A DNA stretch of 64,000 bases from JACPNO01 sp963825405 (GTDB lineage Bacteria; Acidobacteriota; Terriglobia; Bryobacterales; Bryobacteraceae): the NCBI GenBank assembly GCA_963825405.1, contig CAWGTB010000003.1, forward strand, positions 372,001 through 436,000, read 5' to 3'. The position numbers and the translations under genes are program-made. Under the pieces are notes generated by a model. The model worked only from the letters and a program-made list of their open reading frames with translations, did no database searches and was not told the origin of the DNA. Positions 9,178 through 18,155 of the stretch are shown piece after piece. Position 1 is the stretch's first letter, and each line of letters opens with the position of its first letter.

Positions 9178-9945
9178 TTGTTTATTCCGCTGGTTCTCGC
9201 ACTGGCTCAAACCGGGCAGGATGGCGCGCGGCCGGGCTGGCCCTGCGTCCCCGGCCGCGCCATCGATCCTGCCTATCTTGAAATCAGCGAGTCTACGGGC
9301 GGGCAGGCGTTTCTGCTACAGAAAAACGAAGCCGCCCACACTGGCGTGATTATGAATTTGCCGGTGACGCATCCGGAGACATTGTTTCGCGCGGTGGGGC
9401 ATCTGGCGGGAACGCGCACTTTCGATTTTCCCGTGGATGCGAGCATCGAGAGCATCGCGGTTACCGCGTCGATACAGTGCAGGCAAACGGTTGCAGTGAT
9501 CGAGCCGGGCGGAACGGAAGTGACGGCGGCGAACGCCGTGCAAGACATCGAACTGCAAGCCGGCAAGATCGTGCGCGTGGATGGGCCCGGCGTGGGCAAT
9601 TGGCAGGTGCGCATCGCCGGCCAGGGGCTGTTCATTTTGTCCGTGCGGGCGAAGACATCGATCCGCCTAAGCAACGTACGCTTTGTTGAGCCAGGAGGAC
9701 AGATGGTGGCCGCGATCGTCGGGCCGCTCTCGCCTGCCAGCTTTCATGTGATGGCGGCGTCGGGTGAGACGCTGAGCGCGTTGCCTGCGCCGCCCGGTGA
9801 GGACGGAGCTTACCGGCTCGATTTCACGCCCACCGCGGAGCGATTTCGCATCATGGTGCAGGGCACGGACGAAAACGGCAGGCCGGTCCGCCGCATGTAC
9901 CCCAAACTTTTCCGTTTTAGTGCGCCGCAGCCAGCGCGTCCGTAA
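9178..9945 (+). CDS. Secreted protein of unknown function, hemicentin-like segment
   Basis: Protein of 255 residues beginning with TTG 9178, directly after the PEGA gene stop; a short hydrophobic leader (FIPLVLALAQ) suggests export. The middle (about 65-165: FDFPVDASIESIAVTAS, VVEPGG-like IEPGGTEV, GVGNWQVRIAG, GLFILSVRA) resembles the beta-sandwich following VWA domains in hemicentin-like proteins, but no VWA domain is present. No catalytic motif seen. Its last 29 bases overlap the 3' end of the minus-strand gene that ends at 9917. The real function is not recognised; translational coupling to the PEGA protein suggests a shared envelope role. Confidence 0.65.
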   Translation: MFIPLVLALAQTGQDGARPGWPCVPGRAIDPAYLEISESTGGQAFLLQKNEAAHTGVIMNLPVTHPETLFRAVGHLAGTRTFDFPVDASIESIAVTASIQCRQTVAVIEPGGTEVTAANAVQDIELQAGKIVRVDGPGVGNWQVRIAGQGLFILSVRAKTSIRLSNVRFVEPGGQMVAAIVGPLSPASFHVMAASGETLSALPAPPGEDGAYRLDFTPTAERFRIMVQGTDENGRPVRRMYPKLFRFSAPQPARP

Positions 9946-12714
9946 ACTCGTCTTCCACATTGTCGAAAAACACACCTTGAAACTGGCCGGGAGCGAGTGT
10001 GGGTAGAGCGAGTTCAAGTTGGTGATTTTTGTCCGGAGCCAGATTCGAAACGTCGGCGTAGAATCCGACAAAAGACGGCGCATGCACGCGGATGGAGGAA
10101 TAGGCGCGCTGCAACTCCACCGGCACGCCGTCGATTTTCAAACGAACGCTCATTTTGTCGTCCGGCTCGGCGATGTGGACGTAGAGTAAGAGCCTTTCCG
10201 GGGCGAGCCACGTGGTGTGCAGATCTTCGGGCGTCCACGGAATCGGCCAGGCTTTCTTGCGGGCGCTGAGCTGCTGCTTGATCCTGGCGGGGATTCGGAA
10301 ATTCGCGTTGAAAGTCCCATCGGTGAACCTGGGATCGTAGGTGCCTGCTTGCTGAGCGTGTGCAAACATTTCGCCGGCGAAGCGCAGTGTAACGGCCACA
10401 ATGTTGTCCGTCAGCGCGAAGACCTGCGCCTGGCCATTGACCTTGACCTGTTTGATATTGACGGGCGCGGGCACGCGCAGGGTGAGTTTTTCTGTAGTGC
10501 CGGCCGCGACCTTGCACGCCGGTCACCGTGAGAATACCGTCCGACAATTTCGCCCTACCGCTGCCGGTTTCGATGATGGGCTGCGAGAGCGTAGCCGGGG
10601 CCGCCGGCACAATTTCAAACACCAGCGCTTGTGTGCCTTCGACAGGCAGCGATACTCGATCGCCATAGCCGAACTCGCCAAGCCAGTGGCCCTCGCGCGG
10701 ATAAATTTCCTTGAGGCGGAACGAATCCTGCCGGGCGAGGCCGATGGATTGGTCCAGATTGAACTCAGCCGCAAGCTGGCGATAATTCGGATTGAACAGG
10801 AACACGTACCCGCGATTTCCCACGATGGCGGCAGTGCCGTCGACGCGTCCGATGGCGGGCTGGCCCAGGATGGTTCGAGTGTGACGGAGAAATTCGCGGT
10901 TGTTGTCAGCCCAGTCCAGCCACTTGCGGAACCATTGTTTGTCGACGGCGGAAAAGTTCTTGTACTCTTCCGGATCGCGCGCCGGAATCATGTTCAGCAC
11001 GTTATTCCAGCCGGCTGTGGCAATCGAAGAAAGCAGCGAATATTTCCAGCCCAGGTAGTCCCAGTCGCGCGCGCGGAAAGAGGTGGTCGGCATAGTTTCG
11101 TCGTCAACCATGCGCGGCGATTGATGGCCGATGAAGCCGGGAACAATCTCGGACGGTGCGAATTCAAAGTTGCGATAGCGGTAGGCGGTGTAGCGCTGGC
11201 GGTCGGCGGAGACGCGGTCGAAGTGGAGATCAGGGAAGGGAACGAAACTTTCTGGCTGCTCGTCGGTGCCGGTGGGATGCGGATAGCTGCCGGCCAGCCA
11301 GGACCACGGCCCGTATTCCTGATACAACTGGCGGCCGTCGATGGCGATGTCCGGAATTTTCTCGCGCAGCGTTTCCATCACCCGCCGCCATCCCCACCAT
11401 TGCGCATAGCGGCTGGTGCCTTCGTACCACAGAAACGTATAGTCGAACGCGTAGCCGCCAATGCCGGTCCGGCGGTGAAACGCTTGCAGATTGTCGATCA
11501 GAAAATCTTGGAGGGAGCGCACACCCAGACTGGCATTCTGCTTCTTGGTATGAAATTTGCTGCCTGTGACCAGCCACTCGCGGTTCTGCGAAAACGGCAG
11601 CACGGGATAAACGTAGGCCGCCAGTTTCACTTTTTTCGAGCGCGCGTAATCCAGCATCTCTTGCACGGATGGCGGCATCGCGCCGGACTTCGGATCCCAT
11701 TCGCCTCTGCGAATTTTCTGGCCCATGCCCAGCCAGAGCACGTACTCCCAGCTCCAATCGTCGGCGCTGTCTTCGCGGCGCGAGACGGCGGAATTGGCGG
11801 GCGCGAAGAGCACATACTCCGCGCCCATTTCGGCGGCGCGGTCGATCACACGCTTGTATTCGGCGCGGCCGGCCGGGGTGCCGACGTCGATCTGATAATC
11901 GTTCGCGCACCAGCCGACGAAGAAACGCAGCGGCTTTTGCGGACGGTAGACCAGAAATGCGCGCACGCATTCGGTGACCGCTTCGATCTCGCCGGGTTCC
12001 ATGCCTTCGGGGGAATCGGCAGTGCGCAATTTCCATTCCGGTGTCATGCGAGCGGCCAGGCGGATGCCGGTCAAGGCGTACGGCCCAATGCACAAACGAT
12101 CGGACTGTGAACGGCCCATATTCCGACTTCCAATCCATGTCCGGCGAGTAGCTCAACGTGAACTGATTCTTGTCGCCCGCGAACTTTGCGAACGGATTCT
12201 GAACCAGCGCGAACAAGCCGCGGCCTCCTATGAATCGCAGAAAAGCGCCATAGTCTTTGGTCTCAAGATCCGGGCGGCGACTTTTAGGTACGTAGGTCTC
12301 CATGGCCGATTCCGCTAACGCGATGTTGGCTACGACCAGGTCCTTCACGCGAAAGGTTGCGCCCGCGGCGGCCGTTAGCATCAGTTGCTTGGTCACGAAT
12401 CGCCAGCCCGGACGCAGTTCGTAGGTTACGTTAAGGCCGTACGACGCGATCGAAAAATGGTAGGTCAAGCGATTCTTCTCTGAAAGTACTTCCCCGGGCG
12501 GCAGGTTCTGAGCGCTGACGTTCAAGTCCGAGATGGCGAGCGAGAAATCATCCTGGGTGAAATGAAATGTTGTCTTAAGCGCAACGTCTTCGATGGCAAC
12601 CAGGCCGCGATCGCCGAACTCAACCTTGATGCGTTCGTTGGCGAGCGTGTAGGTCGCGGCGCTCGCGGGTAGTGCCAGCATCGCCACGCAGATCGTCCTG
12701 AAGAAAAAGCTCAT
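9917..12714 (-). pseudogene. Secreted TIM-barrel glycoside-hydrolase-like protein, broken by two frameshifts
   Basis: Three consecutive frames together encode one protein of about 930 residues. Frame 1 (12714 to about 12105) has a signal peptide and a beta-sandwich (NERIKVEFGDRGLVAIED...). Frame 2 (about 12105 to 10515) is the core, with barrel-like segments RFFVGWCANDYQID, VQEMLDYARSKKVKLAAYVYP, GIGGYAFDYTFLWYEG and DIAIDGRQLYQEYGPW. Frame 3 (about 10515 to 9917) is a C-terminal beta domain. The architecture recalls GH27/31/36-type enzymes, with FDY and DGRQLYQ as candidate acidic positions, but I do not recognise the family. Each junction needs only a one-base change, so it may be an intact gene with sequence errors. 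Confidence 0.6.
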
Positions 12715-12727
12715 CGCAGGATCACTA

Positions 12728-12733
12728 TATAAT
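12728..12733 (+). promoter_or_regulatory. Possible -10 box TATAAT in the divergent gap
   Basis: The 27-base gap between two divergent starts (12714 minus, 12742 plus) contains a perfect TATAAT. For the plus gene it lies only 8 bases before the TTG codon, which would give an essentially leaderless message. No convincing -35 box is visible, because upstream bases belong to the opposite gene. Confidence 0.3.
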
Positions 12734-12741
12734 AAGGGCAG

Positions 12742-13035
12742 TTGCGCTATCTCGCCTCATTTTTCCTGCTGATGGTGGTCGCTCGCGCGGAGACCCCGCC
12801 GGAAACATCTTTCCGCCAGAATGTTGCCGGCATTCTGGAACGCAATTGTCTGCGCTGTCACGATCAAGGGAAAAAGATTAGCGGACTTTCGATCGCCAGC
12901 CGCGCCAGCGCGCTTGCGGGCGGACATCGCGGGCCTGCGCTGGTTCCCGGCAAGCCCGATGAGAGCCTGCTGTACGTGATGATCGCCGGTCCGAAGCCGC
13001 TGATGCCGCGCCAGGCTGACCCGCTCGCGCCCTGA
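12742..13035 (+). CDS. PSCyt1 cytochrome-c-like domain, N-terminal part of split DUF1549 protein
   Basis: Signal peptide (LRYLASFFLLMVVARA) followed by a planctomycete-type cytochrome c segment with the heme motif CLRCH (about residue 37) and the GPALVPGKPDES / MPRQADPLAP ending. TTG 12742 is the start. Homologues run straight into DUF1549: deleting one C from CCC at 13030-13032 converts the terminal PLAP-stop into PLAPEQVAVIRQWIADGA, joining the next frame perfectly. I regard it as the first 98 residues of the protein at 13040-15230. The heme would be attached in the periplasm. Confidence 0.8.
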   Translation: MRYLASFFLLMVVARAETPPETSFRQNVAGILERNCLRCHDQGKKISGLSIASRASALAGGHRGPALVPGKPDESLLYVMIAGPKPLMPRQADPLAP

Positions 13036-13039
13036 GCAG

Positions 13040-15230
13040 GTGGCCGTGATTCGCCAATGGATCGCAGACGGCGCTCCGTGGCCGGAGAATCTGGCGCTGA
13101 CCTACAAGGAGGGCTCGACCTGGTGGTCGCTCGCAGACCTCACGCGCCCCGATGTTCCCACGATCGAATCCAACTGGGTGCGCACGCCGATCGATGCGTT
13201 CGTGTTAGCGTCGTTGAACAAGAACAAGCTCACGCCTGCGCCCGAAGCCGATCGCCGCACGCTGATTCGCCGCCTCACGTATGATCTGCACGGGCTGCCG
13301 CCATCGGCGGAGGAAATTGAAGCGTTCGAAAACGACAACTCCGCCGACGCCTACGAAAAATTGGTCGATCGCTTGCTCGCTTCGCCGCGCTACGGTGAGC
13401 GTTGGGGTCGTCACTGGCTGGACGTGGTTCACTACGGCGAATCGCATGGCTACGACAAAGACAAGCCGCGCCTGAACGCGTGGCCGTATCGCGATTACGT
13501 GATTCGCTCATTCAACGAAGACAAGCCGTACACGCGGTTCGTCGAAGAGCAGCTGGCGGGTGACGTTTTGTTTCCCGACGATCCGCACGGCGTAGTCGCG
13601 ACGGGTTTCATCGCGGCCGGCCCGTGGGATTTCGTCGGCCAGGTCGAATTGCGCGAAGGCACGACGGACAAGAAAATCACGCGCCTGCTGGATCGCGACG
13701 ACATGGTGATGACCACTATGTCCACGTTCACGAGCCTGACCGTGCACTGCGCGCGCTGCCACGATCACAAATTCGATCCGATCGCGCAAGAGGATTACTA
13801 CAGCCTGCAAGCGGTTTTCGCCGGGGTTGATCGCGCCGAGCGGCCTTATGACGCCGATCCCGTTTTGTTCCGTGCGCGCCGTGCGCTGCTGGCTCGCAAG
13901 CGCACGCTCACCACCGAGATTCAGCCATTTCTGGATATCGCCGCCGAAACCACCAACGCAGAAATTCAGAGAACCGACGGCGATCGCAAAGTGCTGAACG
14001 AGAAGATGGGCGCCCTCGCGCCAGCTCCGGCCGACGCTGAGCCTCGCGCGCGCTTGAAAGCCGAGATCGAGAAGCTGAATCAGCAGCGCAAGGCGCAAGT
14101 GCATGCGGCGCTGGATGAGAAAGCGCGCGCCGCCATCGACCGCTTGCAGCCGCAGTTGGATCACATCGAGAGCCAGCTCGCCGCTCTGCCCGCACCGCAA
14201 CTGGTGTACGCGGCGTCAAATTTTTTCGACCGGAACCAGCTTTTCATTCCGGCGCTGCAGGTGCGGCCGGTAAACCTGCTGGCGCGCGGCAGCGTGGATA
14301 GTCCTGGCAAGTTGGTCGAACCCGGATCGGTCTCCTGCGTGAGAGGGCTCGATTCGCGTTTCAAGCTGGATGACGCCGCTGACGAAGGCGCGCGCCGCGC
14401 GGCGCTGGCCCGCTGGATCGTTAACCCAGGCAACATGCTCACCTGGCGCTCGATCGTCAATCGCGTCTGGCACTATCACTTCGGCGCGGGCATCGTCGAT
14501 TCGCCTAATGATTTTGGACGCATGGGCTCGAAGCCTTCGCATCCGGAAATGCTCGATTGGCTGGCGGTGAATTTTCGCGACAGCGGCGGCAGTCTCAAAG
14601 CACTGCACAAGTTGATCGTGACCAGCGCCGTGTATCGCCAGTCTTCCGCGCATAACGCCGAGTACGCGAAGATCGATTCCGGCAACCGCTATCTCTGGCA
14701 CATGAACCGCCAGCGTCTGGAAGCTGAAGAGGTACACGATTCGGTCCTGGCGTCTACTGGCCAGCTCGATCTCACCATGGGCGGGCCTTCGGTGCAGCAA
14801 TTTTTCTTCAAGGACGATCATTCGCCGGTGTACGATTACACTCGCTTCGACGTCGACAGCCCGGCCAGCCGTCGCCGCAGCGTTTACCGTTTCCTGGTGC
14901 GCAGCGTGTCCGACCCGTTCATGGACAGCCTGGATTGCCCTGACGCGTCACTGCTCACGCCAAAGCGCAACACCACGCTGACGGCATTGCAGGCGCTTTC
15001 GCTGCTGAACGATCCGTTCATGCTGCGCCAGTCTGAACATCTGGCGGAGCGGGTGCGCGCGAGCCGAAAGCGATCCGGCGAAGCAAATCGCGCTGGTGTA
15101 CCAGTTGACGGTGGGCCGCGCGCCTTCATCGGATGAAGCCAGATTGCTGGGCGCCTACGCCGCTCAGCACGGCCTGGAAAACGCATGCCGGCTGGTGTTC
15201 AACAGCAATGAGTTTTTATTCGTGGATTGA
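13040..15230 (+). CDS. DUF1549/DUF1553 secreted protein (locus 2), frameshifted near 15062
   Basis: Begins in DUF1549 (ADGAPWPENLAL, TPIDAFVLASLNKNKLTP, LTYDLHGLPP, YGERWGRHWLDVVHYGESHGYDKD), with a second motif CARCHDHKFDP near residue 237. A coiled, charged linker (about 280-390) is followed by DUF1553 (RAALARWIVNPGN, NRVWHYHFGAGIVDSPNDFG, SHPEMLDWLA). The uninterrupted frame stops at 15136, but from about 15062 the conserved end continues in another frame (AKQIALVYQLTVGRAPSS ... NSNEFLFVD) to TGA 15230, so the stated end follows that reading. Paralogue of the locus at 2.7-6.0 kb but without LamG. It overlaps or abuts the DUF1501 start. Confidence 0.84.
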
Positions 15231-15238
15231 GGATGCCC

Positions 15239-16672
15239 ATGAACCGGCGTGATTTTCTATGGCAATCGGGCGGTGGATTGGGCGGCATCGCTCTCGCGCA
15301 GTTGCTGGGCGAAAACGGATTGCTCGCGCAGACGCCTAGCCCGCGTCCGGAATTCAATGGCGGATTGCATCATCGCGCCCGCGCTAAACGCGTGGTTCAG
15401 TTGTTCATGTCGGGAGCCGCCAGCCAGTGCGACACCTTCGATTACAAGCCGCTGCTGATTGAGCGTAGCGGCCAGAAATGGGATCCGGGCGAAAAGGTCG
15501 AGCTGTTCCAAAGCGTTCCTGGCGCGGTGATGAAGAGCCCGTGGGACTGGAAACAGTACGGCCAATCCGGAAAATGGGTAAGCAGCCTGCTGCCGAATCT
15601 GGCTGGATGCGTCGACGACATGGCGTTTCTGCCGGCGATGATTGCCAAATCCAACGTGCACGGCCTGGCGACTTTCATGCAGAATTCCGGCTTCGTGCTG
15701 CCGGGTTTTCCCTGCATGGGCGCGTGGGTTTCTTACGGCCTGGGCAGCATGAACAATACGTTGCCGACGTTCGTGGTGCTGCCGGACGCGCGCGGTTTTG
15801 CGCCCAACGGCCCGGGCAATTGGACGGCGGGATTTTTGCCCGCCGCGCATCAGGGCACGATGATCCGGCCCTCCAGCGCCACGCCGATCTTCGATTTGTT
15901 TCCGCCGCCATCGGCCAAATTCATCACGCCGGAAAGCGAAACCGAGGGCCTGCGCGTGATGAAGGAGCTGAATCGCGGCTACATGGCCGGCCGTGAAGGC
16001 GATTCGCGCCTCGACGCCCGCATCGCGTCGTATGAACTGGCGGCCAAGCTGCAGTTCAGCGCGCCGGAAGTGCTGGATATTTCCAAAGAATCCGACGCCA
16101 CGCGCAAGCTGTACGGCATTGACGAAAAGATCACAGCCGATTTCGGACGCAATTGTCTTATCGCGCGGCGGTTGCTGGAGCGCGGCGTGCGTTTCGTACA
16201 GGTGTGGAGCGGCGCCGACAACGGATTTCCCCGCCGCAACTGGGACAGTCACGAAGAACTGGCGCGCGATCACGGCGAGATGGGCACCAGCATGGATCGT
16301 CCCGCCGCCGCGTTGATCCACGATCTCAAAGCGCACGGCCTATTGGACGACACCATCGTTTATTGGACGACGGAATTCGGGCGCATGGCATGCAGCCAGG
16401 GCGGCCGCGGGCGCGATCACAATCCCTTCACGTTCACGAGTTGGCTGGCCGGCGGCGGCGTCAAGGGCGGGGCGATCTATGGCGCGAGCGACGACTGGTC
16501 ATTCAAAGCCGTCGACAAACCAACCTACTGCTACGACGTCCACGCCACCGTTTTGCATTTGCTGGGCATTGACCACAAGCGCCTGACCTACCGCAATAAC
16601 GGCATTGATCGGCGGCTGACGGATGTGCACGGCGAAGTGATCCGGGAACTGCTGGCAACCCCGCAGACGTAG
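15239..16672 (+). CDS. DUF1501 secreted protein (locus 2)
   Basis: DUF1501 protein of 477 residues with a twin-arginine leader (MNRRDFLWQSGGGLGGIALAQLLG). ATG 15239 is chosen because GAGG lies 6 bases upstream and the RR motif then starts at residue 3; ATG 15233 and TTG 15227 are also in frame. Family motifs include SGAASQCDTFDYKP, GAWVSYGLG, WDSHEELARDHG and TTEFGRM. It is the partner of the upstream DUF1549/DUF1553 protein, coupled within 8 bases. The stop codon TAG (16670-16672) is the first three bases of the adjacent inverted repeat. Confidence 0.88.
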   Translation: MNRRDFLWQSGGGLGGIALAQLLGENGLLAQTPSPRPEFNGGLHHRARAKRVVQLFMSGAASQCDTFDYKPLLIERSGQKWDPGEKVELFQSVPGAVMKSPWDWKQYGQSGKWVSSLLPNLAGCVDDMAFLPAMIAKSNVHGLATFMQNSGFVLPGFPCMGAWVSYGLGSMNNTLPTFVVLPDARGFAPNGPGNWTAGFLPAAHQGTMIRPSSATPIFDLFPPPSAKFITPESETEGLRVMKELNRGYMAGREGDSRLDARIASYELAAKLQFSAPEVLDISKESDATRKLYGIDEKITADFGRNCLIARRLLERGVRFVQVWSGADNGFPRRNWDSHEELARDHGEMGTSMDRPAAALIHDLKAHGLLDDTIVYWTTEFGRMACSQGGRGRDHNPFTFTSWLAGGGVKGGAIYGASDDWSFKAVDKPTYCYDVHATVLHLLGIDHKRLTYRNNGIDRRLTDVHGEVIRELLATPQT

Positions 16673-16751
16673 GGGCGGGTTTCAAACCCGCTCTTTCCGG
16701 CTTGTGTGGAAAATTGAACGGAAAAAGGGCGGGTTTGAAAAACCGCCCCTA
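16670..16751. repeat. TAGGGGCGGG inverted repeat between convergent genes
   Basis: An 82-base unit with near-perfect inverted ends (TAGGGGCGG...CCGCCCCTA). Each arm carries its own short palindrome of the type GGGTTT-C-AAACCC. The outermost TAG on the plus strand is the stop codon of the DUF1501 gene; the outermost TAG on the minus strand is the stop codon of the SenA-like gene. It probably terminates both transcripts. Same family as 60174-60242. Confidence 0.85.
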
Positions 16752-18143
16752 CAGCGCGCAAGTCCGAAACCCTGCAAATAAATCATTCCGCCGCTTCAGC
16801 GCAAAATTCCGAAACGTATTGCTGATCAGGCGCGAGCGCGTGGCCCAGCTCCCGCCGCGCAGCACTTTGAAATTGCTGCCGAACCAGGGTTCCGAATAGT
16901 CGCGATCGGGATTAGGCGCAAAGCCAGGGTACGGTTGGAAATCCGACGCCGTCCATTCCCACACGTTGCCCAGCATTTGCCGGCAGCCGTAAGCGCTGTC
17001 CCCGGCGCTGAACGCACCTACCGGAACACAGCCCAGCGTGCCGGCATCCAGATTGGCATCGCCTGTCATGGGAAGTTCATCGCCCCATGGATAGATGCGC
17101 TTCGCCTCGAAACAGGAAGCAGCCAACTCCCACTCCGCTTCCGTGGGAAGGCGCCGTCCGGCCCATCGGCACCAGGCTTCGGCTTCGTACCAGTTGATAT
17201 TCACCACCGGTAGATCCGGCTCGGCGACGCGAATCTTATCGAATAGCCGTACCGCCCACGCTTCATCTTTGTCGGGATACCAGTAAATCGGATGCCAGAT
17301 GCGCTCTTCCTCGCGCCACTTCCAGCCTTCGAGACTCCACAATTCCTCGCGCTCATAACCACCCTCGGCGATGAATTGCGCATACTGCCGGTTGGTGACG
17401 GGCGCACGGGCAATGGCGAAGGGCGCGATCTCGACTTCGTGCGACCACTTCTCGTTATCGAAAACGTGCAGCGACCCCGCAGCCGCGCCCAGCATGAACT
17501 CGCCGCCGCGAACTTTGGCGTCCGATTCATAATCGCGCGTAACGGTCAACATGGGCTTATCGCTTGGGGACAAGTGCGGCGCCGGATAGCCCAGCATCTG
17601 GCGCGTCGATGCCAGCGCTTCGCCGCGCATGTCTTCATGCATGATCACGAGCCAGTGAAAATATCCCACGCTCTTGAAAATTTCGTCAGGCTCCCGGGCC
17701 AGAAAGTCGGCCACCTGCTCGAGCACGCGATGCATGTAGGCCATGGTCTCGGAACGCGAGGGATGCGGGCGCCGCCAGCGGTCGGCATGGGCAACTGCGG
17801 TGTGATCCCAAATCGCATCGCCATCTGGACGCACCGGCGGCAATCCGCGCAGATGTTGGAGCAGCCAGCGATCCTGGAACCACGCCAGATGGCCTAATTC
17901 CCACAGCGGCGGATTGATGGCGGGATGATAGGGCACTTCCAGGCGCCCCTGGTTGAGATCGGAAACCATGTCCAGCGTGCGCTTGCGCGCATCTCCGAGC
18001 ATGGCAATCAATTGGCTGCTGGTGAAGGGACTCAACTCCGCGGATTCACTGGACCCTGCTTTAGGGCCGTGCAGCGAGTCGATGATGCGGCGAAGCAACC
18101 CGCCCTTTGCAACACGTTGCCGCCGGGCCGCGGTGCCATCCAT
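16749..18143 (-). CDS. EgtB/SenA-type sulfoxide- or selenoneine-synthase-like protein
   Basis: An N-terminal DinB-like domain (about 40-190) is joined to an FGE-sulfatase (formylglycine-generating-enzyme-like) domain (about 210-464). Such enzymes use non-heme iron to bond sulfur or selenium to the histidine derivative hercynine. The context NPPLWELGHLAWFQDRW and the C-terminal DLFAGFRTCAL resemble SenA (selenoneine synthase) more than classical EgtB; this is from family memory. The first iron His is in ELGHLAW and the second in HEDM, but the usual HxxxH reads HEDMR, so the third His is replaced by Arg. RRLPTEAEWELAA and WEWTASDF are standard FGE motifs. No senB or senC is nearby. It follows the SelA-like gene by 12 bases. 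The stop codon lies inside a repeat. Confidence 0.78.
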   Translation of the reverse strand: MDGTAARRQRVAKGGLLRRIIDSLHGPKAGSSESAELSPFTSSQLIAMLGDARKRTLDMVSDLNQGRLEVPYHPAINPPLWELGHLAWFQDRWLLQHLRGLPPVRPDGDAIWDHTAVAHADRWRRPHPSRSETMAYMHRVLEQVADFLAREPDEIFKSVGYFHWLVIMHEDMRGEALASTRQMLGYPAPHLSPSDKPMLTVTRDYESDAKVRGGEFMLGAAAGSLHVFDNEKWSHEVEIAPFAIARAPVTNRQYAQFIAEGGYEREELWSLEGWKWREEERIWHPIYWYPDKDEAWAVRLFDKIRVAEPDLPVVNINWYEAEAWCRWAGRRLPTEAEWELAASCFEAKRIYPWGDELPMTGDANLDAGTLGCVPVGAFSAGDSAYGCRQMLGNVWEWTASDFQPYPGFAPNPDRDYSEPWFGSNFKVLRGGSWATRSRLISNTFRNFALKRRNDLFAGFRTCAL

Positions 18144-18155
18144 AGTGTGTACCTG

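Noticed and set aside
10401..12110. A 569-codon open frame on the plus strand
   Set aside because: It mirrors the coding strand of the TIM-barrel gene; GC-rich codon bias keeps the antisense open. The product is low-complexity with no domain.
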